Positions 27,400 to 36,602 of a stretch of 64,000 bases of DNA are shown in pieces (the stretch's first letter is position 1; the number at the start of each line of letters is the position of its first letter). The DNA is taken from positions 1,418,668 to 1,482,667 of the forward strand of contig NZ_GL833119.1 of the NCBI RefSeq assembly GCF_000185145.2, read 5' to 3'. The position numbers and the translations under genes were made by a program. Origin of the DNA: Hoylesella oralis ATCC 33269 (lineage in GTDB: Bacteria > Bacteroidota > Bacteroidia > Bacteroidales > Bacteroidaceae). The notes under the pieces were generated by a model. The model worked only from the letters and a program-made list of their open reading frames with translations, had not been told where the DNA came from and ran no database searches.

Positions 27400-29232
27400 A
27401 TGAAAAGACATCAAATATTATTGGCCATAACAATGTTGTCGTTGTCGATAGGGTTTCAATCATGTCTTGACTACGATATGACCGGTGACGAATTTAATTC
27501 CACAACTAAAAACACGCAACAAGTAACAAATCGTGCCAAAGTTGATAGTATTCCTTATAAGACTGTATATACTGCGGAGCAAGTGCAAAGCGTAGCTCAA
27601 AAACTTGAAGACCCTATGCGTGTGGCTATGGGAGCACAATTTGCTATGCGAGGAGGTAAGAAAGCAGAGACTCCCGGTACACATGCTTACCAATATCAAT
27701 TTAGTTTAGGTGTAGATAATTATGCACAATATTGTGCTATTCCACATACCAATTTTCCTTATTCTAAGATCAATATTGCTTCAACTTATGCTATTGATAC
27801 TAAAGCTTATGGCGGTGCAATGGGTTCTTTTAAGGAGGTTTCAACGGCAGCTGTACCCTTAATGAACCATCCGGGAGTAGATACAATTCCCGAACTGAAA
27901 GCAATTTATCTTCTTCTTTATAACTATTCGGCAGTCGAGGTGGCAGATATTTATGGGCCGTTCCCATATAGTGATCTTAAAACAAATAAACAAACAGGTC
28001 CTTATGATTATGACGATGTGCGTTCAATTTATATGCGTGTAGTAGAAAACATCGATACCATTACGGCATGTTTGAAGTACTTTGAGACTAAGCCTGTAGA
28101 ATATCAGAATGCCGTTAAGTCCATTTTAGATAACAATTTGTTACTTTTAGCTACAGGACCGGGGACTGGTGATCCCCATATAGATACTTGGATACGTTTT
28201 GCAAACTCATTGAAACTTCGTATGGCAATGCATATTGTGAAAGTTGATAAGGACTTGGCACAGCGTTGGGCAGAGGCTGCTGTGGCTGATGGTGTTATCG
28301 AAACAGAGAGTCAGCAAATGGGACTGTATCCGTTGGTACTTGGATTTACTAATCCTGTTTCTGGTGTTTATGAATGGCAAGACACACGTATGTCAGCTTC
28401 ATTCGAAGGTGTTCTCAAAAGTATGAAACACCCTTATGTCGATTATCTCTTTACAAAGAATGATAATCCTTTTAAGAATGTCAAGAGTGGAAAGATTACT
28501 CCAAAAGACAGTTTAGTAGTAGGTATGCGTTCTGGAAGCCATCCGGGTGAGGGACAAGATTATGCTTCTAACCAATATATCGCATTTAGCAAGGTTAATT
28601 CTAAGTACACAGCTCAGGCTCCTCTTTATATTATGAAGCTTTCTGAAGTATGTTTCCTCCGTGCAGAGGGGGCTGTTCGTGGTTGGAAAATGAACGGTTC
28701 TGCCAAGGAGTTCTATGAGCAAGGTATTCGTACTGGTAGCATGGAGGAAGCGAATAGCAAAGTAAAAGATTATGATGATGGTACGGGGATCCTCAAAAGT
28801 CGTTATGATGCAATGATCGATTCCTATATGCAACTCGAGCATGCTGTACCTTTTACTTATAATGATCCTACGGGTGATACCGAGTCTATAGAAAGTGCAA
28901 TAAAGATAGGTGTAAAATGGGACGATAACGACTCCCCTGAAATTAAACTTGAGAAGATTATTACACAGAAATATATTGCAGGGTTCCCTTACAGTTTTGA
29001 GGCTTGGGTTGACCTTCGTCGTACCGGTTATCCACGCTTGTTCGATGTGCTTAATGTAGATGATTCTGATGGTAGCTTGAAGCAAGGAGATATGATTCGT
29101 CGTTTGCCTTTCCCCGATACACAAGACGGTTCCGTTCTGCAGGATGTAGAGAGGACAGGTTTGAAGGGATTGAACGGTCCTGATGTCGTGGCTACTCGTC
29201 TATGGTGGGATGTCAATACACCTAATTTCTGA
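27400..29232 (+). CDS. SusD/RagB-family nutrient-binding lipoprotein (locus 1)
   Basis: This 610-aa surface lipoprotein has a signal peptide and lipobox ending at Cys22 (GFQSC). It covers the SusC pore as a lid and binds the glycan substrate. The sequence is rich in aromatic residues and contains the SusD helical pattern (YLLLYNYSAVEVADIYGPFPYSDL) and a C-terminal FEAWVDLRRTGYPRLF motif. It looks closest to the SusD_2-like subgroup. Codon use is AT-rich like the SusC barrel. Confidence 0.93.
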   Translation: MKRHQILLAITMLSLSIGFQSCLDYDMTGDEFNSTTKNTQQVTNRAKVDSIPYKTVYTAEQVQSVAQKLEDPMRVAMGAQFAMRGGKKAETPGTHAYQYQFSLGVDNYAQYCAIPHTNFPYSKINIASTYAIDTKAYGGAMGSFKEVSTAAVPLMNHPGVDTIPELKAIYLLLYNYSAVEVADIYGPFPYSDLKTNKQTGPYDYDDVRSIYMRVVENIDTITACLKYFETKPVEYQNAVKSILDNNLLLLATGPGTGDPHIDTWIRFANSLKLRMAMHIVKVDKDLAQRWAEAAVADGVIETESQQMGLYPLVLGFTNPVSGVYEWQDTRMSASFEGVLKSMKHPYVDYLFTKNDNPFKNVKSGKITPKDSLVVGMRSGSHPGEGQDYASNQYIAFSKVNSKYTAQAPLYIMKLSEVCFLRAEGAVRGWKMNGSAKEFYEQGIRTGSMEEANSKVKDYDDGTGILKSRYDAMIDSYMQLEHAVPFTYNDPTGDTESIESAIKIGVKWDDNDSPEIKLEKIITQKYIAGFPYSFEAWVDLRRTGYPRLFDVLNVDDSDGSLKQGDMIRRLPFPDTQDGSVLQDVERTGLKGLNGPDVVATRLWWDVNTPNF

Positions 29233-29256
29233 TAATAACAAAATAATATATAAAAG

Positions 29257-29289
29257 TAGGTATGTCTCCTTTGAGGAGTGACTTACCTA
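29257..29289 (+). other. Intergenic hairpin between susD and the first GH85 gene
   Basis: TAGGTA (29257-29262) pairs with TACCTA (29284-29289), and further pairing extends inward around TCTCC and GGAG. There is no T-run, so mRNA processing or differential stability is more likely than termination. Confidence 0.4.
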
Positions 29290-29319
29290 TAGAAAATTAA
29301 ATTACCTAAACAATCAACA

Positions 29320-32300
29320 ATGAAAAAAAGAACTTTGCCTATCGTAATGCTTGGGTGTTTCTCGTTGTTGTCAGTAGATGTGGCAGCACAAGAACTTCAA
29401 GAAAGCTACATCAAGTGGTCTAATTCTTCGTCTTACAAATTACCTGCTGCTATCTCTACATGGAAGAATAAGAAGCAGATCACCGAAGATGATAACTTTT
29501 TTATCTCGCGTGTAAAGCCTAAGAAACGCTTTCGTAATGAGGCTACACAAGTACGTCTAAATCTTAAAGAAGGAGATGACAAGCGACTTATAGCATGGCT
29601 CCCTTTCAATGATCCCAATAAAAATGCATTGCCTGATGGTGTTTTCGATTCCGAAGTGTTCTCTATGTGGCAGTATGTCAATGTGTGGGGAGATTGGACA
29701 GCTCCATTAGGACGTATCCCTGCAGCATTACTCGATGTTGCTCACAAAAATGGTGTGTCTGTTTCATCCGTGGCAAGTATTCCCAATGCATATCTTAATG
29801 GAGACTGGTATAACTATCTTCGTGATTTGAAGAATACTAATGTGCAGGATGCAGCTGATTATCTTTATTATTATGGACAGGATGGATTGGGCTATAATTC
29901 CGAATATTGGGAATACTCAAATATAACCAAAGATGTGCGTGATTTTCATATCAAGGTGACTGATATTATGCGTACACGCAACTCTATTTATGAAAATATT
30001 TGGTATGATGGAACCGATGATAATGGACATATTAGATTCGATCAGGGGTTAGGTAGTCATAATGAGAAAAATTTCGGTACTGCGGAACATCCCTGTTACT
30101 CGCTTTTCTTTAATTATAACTGGACAAATTCCGGTTTACTTGAAAGATCTGTAAAGAAGGCAAAGGAGATGCAACGCGATCCTTTGTATCTTTATGCAGG
30201 TATCAATATGCAAGGTGGAGAACCGAAATTTCAGAACTGGACACATTTGAAAAACTATCCGATTTCGATAGGTCTGTGGGGCGCTCACCAAAAAAATATG
30301 TTTTGGGAGAGCCGTAATGAGAAAGGCAGTAATCCGGAGACACAACAACGTACCTATATGTTACGTACTGAACGCTGGTTTACAGGTGGTACACGTAATC
30401 CGGCAAATACTCCTGAAGTTATTAATACACTCAATTATAGTGCCGATAATTATAATTTTCCGGGCATGTCTTCATTTATGACTGCCAAAAGTACACTCTC
30501 TTGGAATCTTCAGGAAGAGCCTTTCATTACTTACTTTAATCTTGGTAACGGTAAATTCTTTAATTGGAAAGGCGAACGAAAGAATGACAGACCTTGGTAT
30601 AATGTGGGTGTTCAAGATTATCTTCCTACATGGCGCTGGTGGTTTGCACACGAATTATTGGGGCGAACCAATATCCCTATGGGCGAACTCGATGCCGAAT
30701 TTATTTGGAATGATGCTTACGTAGGTGGCTCGTGCATGCGTGTTTATGGTACTACATCCGATGAGTATCTGCACCTTTTTAAAACTTCTTATGAGTTGAA
30801 ACAAGGGGATGTTATAACAGTTCGTTATAAACTTGTGGGCGGAAAGGCGAAAGCAAATCTTGTGCTTACGACTAACGGTAATGAAAGCCAAGCTGTTAAT
30901 GAAGCTCATTACGCTTTGGTAACCACAGAGCAGAATGCAGATGAGACGGAATGGACCGAGCGTAAATTCACCGTGAATGCAGACCTTGCAGGTAAAAGCC
31001 TTGCGCTTATTGCTCTTCATTTTACCGATACAAAGGATTTAAATCTCTACCTTGGTGAGATTTCCATTGTTCGCGGTTCTGCTGCGACGCCTGTCAAGCC
31101 TTCTATAAAGAATGCTAAACTGCTTGCATTCGGTAAGCTTGGCGTAGATGGAAAGATAATTTTTAATATGCAAAATAGCAAATCAGAGGGTGAACCTTGC
31201 TATAATAGTGATGTAAATACATCGTTGTTCAAGCTTTATGCCAAACAAGGAGACGGGGAACCTATACTCATGGGCATTACTACATCGTGGGCGGGTATGT
31301 ATTATTCTATACCTGTAGATTTTACAAAGAATAGCTTTAACTTACGTTTAGGTGTATCGGCAGTATCTTTGGATATGAAAACAGAATCGGAAATTGTATG
31401 GAGCGATGAGCTTACCCCGCCACAGTATGTTTATGATGATGGTATTCAAATCGATAAAAATGTTATAAAACCGAACGAAAGTTTTAATCTATCTTACGTT
31501 GATCCGCGTCATACAACGGGAACATGGACTATTTACGATGCTGATCATAATAAGGTATATAGCGGGACTGGCACTGTTGTTGATGTAACAGGATTACCGA
31601 AAACGGGAGTTTATAGCCTTGAACTCAACGGTGAAGTGCATGATGGAGCAACTACATCTACGCAAACTCGGACCTTTGCAGGATACATTCAGATCACACC
31701 TGAGGCTATCGGAGCGCTCCCACAGATTAATTCTCTCACTGCTAACGGACAGGAGCAGACTATTAATGTGAATACCGGAGATATGATACAGATGGCTTAT
31801 ACTGGCAGACATGCCAACGGTCAGCTCTCTCGTGGTATCGAAACAAAAGAAAAAGGCATTGCATTCAAGGCGACCGATGCTGGTCTCACAAATAACAAGT
31901 CTGCATGGTCTCTTGCTTTCTGGGTGAAGTATAACAGTATTGTAGATGGCTCTAATCAGTTTGTGGATATGCGTGATCAGTTTACATCATGGCCTCAGAA
32001 TAACTGGGGATGCTTCTGGTCTACTTATGATGGTAAAGGTAAAACGCTTCAGTTTACTATTCGTAATGCAAATTCAGGTGGCGATGAACATAAACAAAAT
32101 TGGCAGGTAGATTTCACACCCGGTGTGTGGACTCATGTTGTTATTGCTATGGAGAGCAACGGAACCGGTGTTAGAGAACGAATTTATATCAATGGCAAAC
32201 AGGCTACTCCTACTAATTGGGAGCTTGGAAGCATTAAAGGTACTGGTTTGAGTACTGTATATCAGAATACTACAGCATGGTGGCCGAATGCTTACATGTT

Positions 32301-33057
32301 GCTTGGTATTGGTAGGCATGGTTGTGCTGCCCTCAACGGAGTGGTAGACGATGTTAAGTTCTTCGACCGTACGTTGACCGAAAGTGAGGTAGAAAAGGTT
32401 ATGACAACATCTGATTTGTCTGATGCCCCTAAGGCTTCGTGGAATTTCGAGACTGATGCTACTGCCGATAACTATTTTATCAGTAACGGGCAGGATACGT
32501 CTGTGAAGCTTGCACGTGTAGAAATTAAAGCTGGCGAGAATGAAGGACAAGGCACGTTGGCTAATACTGTACCCGACTATCAGGCTGGATGTCCGTTTGT
32601 TTCGGGCACTGCTTATACTGTTACCACTGTGCCTGTATGGAAAGCGCCTAAAGGAGCTTTAACCGAAACCAGTGGCAGTGATATGCAAGGGCAGTCCAAA
32701 GTAAGTTACACGTCAGCTGGCGATTATGCCGTAACACTTACGCTTACGAACTCTTATGGCAGCGATTCTCGTACATTCCAAGTTATCAAAGTAACTTCTG
32801 CTACAGGTATTCATCAAGCCGAAAATGCGGAAATACGTACCTACACTGTGGATAGAGATATCTTTGTGGAGTTTGCCGATGCCGGTAAATACGGTGTTCA
32901 GGTTTACACGGCGCAAGGTTTGCAGGTTGCGAATGCTGCACACGATGTGGTTACAGGTACAAAAGTGCATGTTCATGTGACTGTTGCGGGAGTTTATCTG
33001 CTTAGAATTGTGAAAGACGGGAAAACTGTTCGTACGGTTAAACTGATATGTAAATAG
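29320..33057 (+). CDS. GH85 endo-beta-N-acetylglucosaminidase A with LamG-like and type IX sorting domains
   Basis: This 1245-aa secreted enzyme should cut the GlcNAc-GlcNAc core of N-glycans. After a signal peptide (ends VAAQ, residue 24) comes the GH85 barrel (about 60-480). The catalytic pair is N193/E195 in GLGYNSE, with the WYDGTDDNG motif near 226-234, GH85-type LFFNYNW and WRWWF. Beta-sandwich domains follow, then a LamG/ConA-like domain (about 840-1040) and a PKD-like segment. The C-terminus (GVYLLRIVKDGKTVRTVKL) is a type A type IX secretion sorting signal. It is the first of three tandem GH85 genes. Confidence 0.85.
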   Translation: MKKRTLPIVMLGCFSLLSVDVAAQELQESYIKWSNSSSYKLPAAISTWKNKKQITEDDNFFISRVKPKKRFRNEATQVRLNLKEGDDKRLIAWLPFNDPNKNALPDGVFDSEVFSMWQYVNVWGDWTAPLGRIPAALLDVAHKNGVSVSSVASIPNAYLNGDWYNYLRDLKNTNVQDAADYLYYYGQDGLGYNSEYWEYSNITKDVRDFHIKVTDIMRTRNSIYENIWYDGTDDNGHIRFDQGLGSHNEKNFGTAEHPCYSLFFNYNWTNSGLLERSVKKAKEMQRDPLYLYAGINMQGGEPKFQNWTHLKNYPISIGLWGAHQKNMFWESRNEKGSNPETQQRTYMLRTERWFTGGTRNPANTPEVINTLNYSADNYNFPGMSSFMTAKSTLSWNLQEEPFITYFNLGNGKFFNWKGERKNDRPWYNVGVQDYLPTWRWWFAHELLGRTNIPMGELDAEFIWNDAYVGGSCMRVYGTTSDEYLHLFKTSYELKQGDVITVRYKLVGGKAKANLVLTTNGNESQAVNEAHYALVTTEQNADETEWTERKFTVNADLAGKSLALIALHFTDTKDLNLYLGEISIVRGSAATPVKPSIKNAKLLAFGKLGVDGKIIFNMQNSKSEGEPCYNSDVNTSLFKLYAKQGDGEPILMGITTSWAGMYYSIPVDFTKNSFNLRLGVSAVSLDMKTESEIVWSDELTPPQYVYDDGIQIDKNVIKPNESFNLSYVDPRHTTGTWTIYDADHNKVYSGTGTVVDVTGLPKTGVYSLELNGEVHDGATTSTQTRTFAGYIQITPEAIGALPQINSLTANGQEQTINVNTGDMIQMAYTGRHANGQLSRGIETKEKGIAFKATDAGLTNNKSAWSLAFWVKYNSIVDGSNQFVDMRDQFTSWPQNNWGCFWSTYDGKGKTLQFTIRNANSGGDEHKQNWQVDFTPGVWTHVVIAMESNGTGVRERIYINGKQATPTNWELGSIKGTGLSTVYQNTTAWWPNAYMLLGIGRHGCAALNGVVDDVKFFDRTLTESEVEKVMTTSDLSDAPKASWNFETDATADNYFISNGQDTSVKLARVEIKAGENEGQGTLANTVPDYQAGCPFVSGTAYTVTTVPVWKAPKGALTETSGSDMQGQSKVSYTSAGDYAVTLTLTNSYGSDSRTFQVIKVTSATGIHQAENAEIRTYTVDRDIFVEFADAGKYGVQVYTAQGLQVANAAHDVVTGTKVHVHVTVAGVYLLRIVKDGKTVRTVKLICK

Positions 33058-33064
33058 AATATTT

Positions 33065-33130
33065 CTCCGGTCTCTTCAAAGAACAAAAGTTGCATAGTTG
33101 GCTCATATTCTTCTAAATAAGAGGCCGGAG
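33065..33130 (+). terminator. Long-loop hairpin after GH85 A
   Basis: CTCCGGTCTCTT (33065-33076) pairs with AAGAGGCCGGAG (33119-33130) with one G-T pair and a loop of about 42 nt. It lacks a T-run. The rest of 33058-33388 shows no gene and no clear -7 box. Confidence 0.35.
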
Positions 33131-33388
33131 TAAATTGATGTATTTGTATGAAACAGGGTAAATAATAGTACAAGATATATTATCTAACGGCTTTATACCT
33201 ATTATTTAAGTAAATTATACCTGCTATCTAATAAGTTGAATGCCAATGTGTTGTAAATTTAAACAATAGCATTTTCGACTTAAAACGATGAAATTAACGG
33301 GTGAACTTGCTGCAGTGTAAGATGTGGCAAGTAACCTATAAACTAAATAAACTATTTATTATACTTCTATTAACAAACAAAAACAATA

Positions 33389-36300
33389 ATGAAAAGAAAG
33401 TTTACTTTAATGGTATTTGTATTGACTTATCTTATGGGGATGCCTCCTTGTAAGGGACAGACACTGAATACAGTACCGTCGGCATCGAAAGATGTTTATG
33501 ATTTCAAGAGCTTTGCAGATACTCAACTCTTAGATCATTTTGCCGAACTTGTAAAAAAAGGACGTAAATATCCTACAAACGAGGAACTTAAAAGTTGGGG
33601 AATTTATGAAGAACTGGAATTTGTACGCTCGCACGTGCGTAAACGTAACATTATGTCACGTACCGATCGTTTGGTAAGTGATACCCATGCAGAGCGCGAT
33701 CTTTTAATGAATATTCCCTGCGGATCGGGCAAAACATACGGCGGTTACCCATCTCATGACTTCATGAGCGATAATTTTTCCATGTGGAACTATACCAACT
33801 TATTCGGTGCATGGAACCATGGACTCTTCCAAGCCCCGGGTTCTTGGGCCGATGCAGCACATAAGAACGGTACCGATATGTTGAGCGGAATGAAGTTCTT
33901 CGATACGACCGGCGGTAGACAGGAAGGCTCTGGAAATTGGAAAAACTTTATTACACAGAAAGAAAACGGTAATTTCAAGTATGCGCAGGCACTTATCAAT
34001 TTGCTACGCTTCTTAGGGTTGGACGGAATAAATTACAATTGGGAGGCAACAGGTTTTAATGATACTGAAGTTATAAAGTTCCATCAAGAACTTTATAAGA
34101 TAGCTAAACAAGAAAAATTCGATAATTTCCATATCATGTTATATACTTCCCGTAATGCTTTGACAAGATGGGATAATGAGGCACTTTGGGGAAAGAATGG
34201 AATTCGTACTACCGAATTGATGTTGAATTACAGCAGCAGTGACTTCACACCTTCTATGAGTACTTCTGTGCAAATGGCAGAGCAGCTTCTTGGAACATCT
34301 AAAGGATTGTATGCAGGCGTATGGATCGTTAGTATGAATCGTAGTTGGGATAGGCTGAATGCCGATGAGAATGCTCGTAAATGCGGTGTATGTCTTTGGG
34401 GAGAACATAGTGAGAGCCGTTTTTGGAGCTATAATACGGGTGGCGATCCCAATGAACGTATGAGCAATTATCAGATGCTTTTGGAGTGTGCTTTCTCTGG
34501 TGGAAACCGCAACCCTCTTACTCGTCCAAGCATTAGTAATAGTGGCAATGACTGGGAATGGAGCGGAACAACTCCTCCGTTATCTAAGTTTGCAGGTCTG
34601 GCAACGTGGATTCCCGAGCGTTCTGCTATAGAAGGAAAGTTGCCGTTCTCTACTTATTTCAATCTTGGGAATGGTGATCGCTATAGCTATAAGGGTAAGA
34701 AAACGGCCGGACCGTGGTATAATATGGCAAATCAAGATATAGTTCCTACTTATCGTTGGCTCGTTGTTCAGAGCGGAACTAATACAGTAAGTAATGCTAT
34801 TCAGCCCGAATTGACCAACCGCGATGCCTATACAGGTGGTGCATGTTTGCAGCTAAATGGTTTTAGCACGGCAACTTCAACCGATATTGTGCTCTATAAA
34901 ACCTCGCTGAAAGGTACACAGGGCGATATTTATGCTAATGTTGCGATTAAGAGTGGTAAGGATGGAACGAACCCGTCTAACCTGTATCTCATCGTAAGAA
35001 TTGGCAACAGCACGTGGAAAGAATATCCTGTTGGTAACACGACAGATAAGAATTGGACTGAAAAGCGTATCAAATTGGATGGAATTTCTGCAACAGATGC
35101 CATCGAACGCATAGGACTTCGTGTGAAAGATTGTAACGAGAATTACAGGCTTTTGGTAGGAAAACTTGAAATAAATGATGGTGTTAAGGCCACGCCTTCT
35201 AATATAAAAGACCTTACTATACAGGTAAAAGAGGAGACAAAAACTTCGCTTTCTGTTAAAGCTTCGTGGGGTATCGATGCACAGGGCGCTAATGGATTGC
35301 AAGGAGGACTGGTTTATAACGATGAAGGAAACATTGATCATTTCGAAATTCTCTATAAGAACGGTGAAAATGGTCGTGTGTCTGAAGTGGCTCGCACAAC
35401 GCAGTGGGCAGCTTATGTTGGGAATATTCAGCTGCCGAAGGAAAGCGATGAACCTTATATTGGCGTGCGTTCGGTAAGTACAGACCTTAAAACTTATTCT
35501 CCTGTAGTGTGGACGAAGATCGATCGGGCAAACCAGTCGGACCTTCCGGTTGCAAAGGATAACCCTTATGGAACTGTTGAACTCGACATGGTTGCTAATG
35601 GTGCAGAAGTAGCACAGAAGATACGTTACATCACTGATTTTAAGACGGAAGGTGCAGAACAGGATATTATTTATCATGCAGAGCAGCCTACTGGTGGCGC
35701 AAACTATGTGGATGCAACCGATAAGGTGATAAAAGTAAAGCAGGGACAAACTGTTACTGTGAAGTTTAAAGGCTACGAAGCTAAGGATAATGTAGATGGA
35801 AGTCACGATGACTTGCGCTATTGTATGGGTAAAGGATGGCTCGATTTGGACGGCGATCACTTATTTAATCCGGCTGATCTTACTGCAGATCCTAATCATG
35901 GAGAATGCCTCTTCCATCTTGGAAAAGTACGTGCAGGTTCACCTGAACAGGTACAAGAGCTGGTTTCTCATAGCTTCACAGTACCACAAAACGCTCGTAA
36001 AGGCATGAGTCGTCTACGTATCGTTTTCTCTGATGCGTGGTTTGCAGGCTCTTTGGTACCCATTGGAAAATTCAATAAAGGCTTTGCTATTGACTTCGGA
36101 GTAGAGATTGTTGGCGATAATGCAGAACGTCCGGTTCCGGCAGATACCCATGATCAAGGTGAAGCAGCAGAGCCCGAAGGACTTACTACAACAGGTATTA
36201 CCGAGGTTGCAGGTGCAGCTTCTGCTCTTCAGGTAACGAATGAGGCTCTCAATTTCAATAATGTTGAAAAAGCATGGATATTCTCTGTTGACGGAAGACT

Positions 36301-36418
36301 GGTTGAGTATTTAACTTCGCCGCAATCTTATCGCACTAATAAACTTGCTAAAGGTGTTTATTTAGTGAAGATGCAAAATAAGAACGTAATACGTTCACAG
36401 AAGATAACAGTGCAATAA
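33389..36418 (+). CDS. GH85-like endo-beta-N-acetylglucosaminidase B (divergent) with type IX sorting domain
   Basis: This 1009-aa secreted GH85-family protein has a signal peptide (cleavage near KGQ, residue 24), then about 30-430 as the catalytic barrel. The N-x-E pair is N217/E219 in GINYNWE. Its next strand reads FHIMLYTSRN, without the WYDG motif of the other two, so its subsite or aglycone preference may differ. The fold markers SMWNYTNLFG, AHKNG and TYFNLGNG are kept. Ig-like domains and a type IX sorting end (GVYLVKMQNKNVIRSQKITV) follow; no LamG domain is evident. Confidence 0.8.
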   Translation: MKRKFTLMVFVLTYLMGMPPCKGQTLNTVPSASKDVYDFKSFADTQLLDHFAELVKKGRKYPTNEELKSWGIYEELEFVRSHVRKRNIMSRTDRLVSDTHAERDLLMNIPCGSGKTYGGYPSHDFMSDNFSMWNYTNLFGAWNHGLFQAPGSWADAAHKNGTDMLSGMKFFDTTGGRQEGSGNWKNFITQKENGNFKYAQALINLLRFLGLDGINYNWEATGFNDTEVIKFHQELYKIAKQEKFDNFHIMLYTSRNALTRWDNEALWGKNGIRTTELMLNYSSSDFTPSMSTSVQMAEQLLGTSKGLYAGVWIVSMNRSWDRLNADENARKCGVCLWGEHSESRFWSYNTGGDPNERMSNYQMLLECAFSGGNRNPLTRPSISNSGNDWEWSGTTPPLSKFAGLATWIPERSAIEGKLPFSTYFNLGNGDRYSYKGKKTAGPWYNMANQDIVPTYRWLVVQSGTNTVSNAIQPELTNRDAYTGGACLQLNGFSTATSTDIVLYKTSLKGTQGDIYANVAIKSGKDGTNPSNLYLIVRIGNSTWKEYPVGNTTDKNWTEKRIKLDGISATDAIERIGLRVKDCNENYRLLVGKLEINDGVKATPSNIKDLTIQVKEETKTSLSVKASWGIDAQGANGLQGGLVYNDEGNIDHFEILYKNGENGRVSEVARTTQWAAYVGNIQLPKESDEPYIGVRSVSTDLKTYSPVVWTKIDRANQSDLPVAKDNPYGTVELDMVANGAEVAQKIRYITDFKTEGAEQDIIYHAEQPTGGANYVDATDKVIKVKQGQTVTVKFKGYEAKDNVDGSHDDLRYCMGKGWLDLDGDHLFNPADLTADPNHGECLFHLGKVRAGSPEQVQELVSHSFTVPQNARKGMSRLRIVFSDAWFAGSLVPIGKFNKGFAIDFGVEIVGDNAERPVPADTHDQGEAAEPEGLTTTGITEVAGAASALQVTNEALNFNNVEKAWIFSVDGRLVEYLTSPQSYRTNKLAKGVYLVKMQNKNVIRSQKITVQ

Positions 36419-36458
36419 TTTTAGCGCCTGACCATGGTGTCAGACGTATATGCTGATA

Positions 36459-36496
36459 AATGTCGCCCTGTAGAGGCAACAATACGGGGCGACATT
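36459..36496 (+). terminator. Hairpin after GH85 B
   Basis: AATGTCGCCCTGTA (36459-36472) pairs with TACGGGGCGACATT (36483-36496) in a 14-bp stem with a 10-nt loop. A T-rich tract lies 15-20 bp further. It may partly separate expression of the third GH85 gene. Confidence 0.6.
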
Positions 36497-36602
36497 CATA
36501 GATATTATATTTTTAAAAAATCTCAGCTTTTTTCAAAATATTTACCATGAATTTGAATCATTACTAACCATTATACTTATATTAACAAAAAACTACTAAT
36601 TT

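Noticed and set aside
34877..35860. Minus-strand open frame of 327 codons opposite GH85 B
   Set aside because: The product is Ile/Cys/Phe-rich without a domain, and the plus strand is a clear secreted enzyme.
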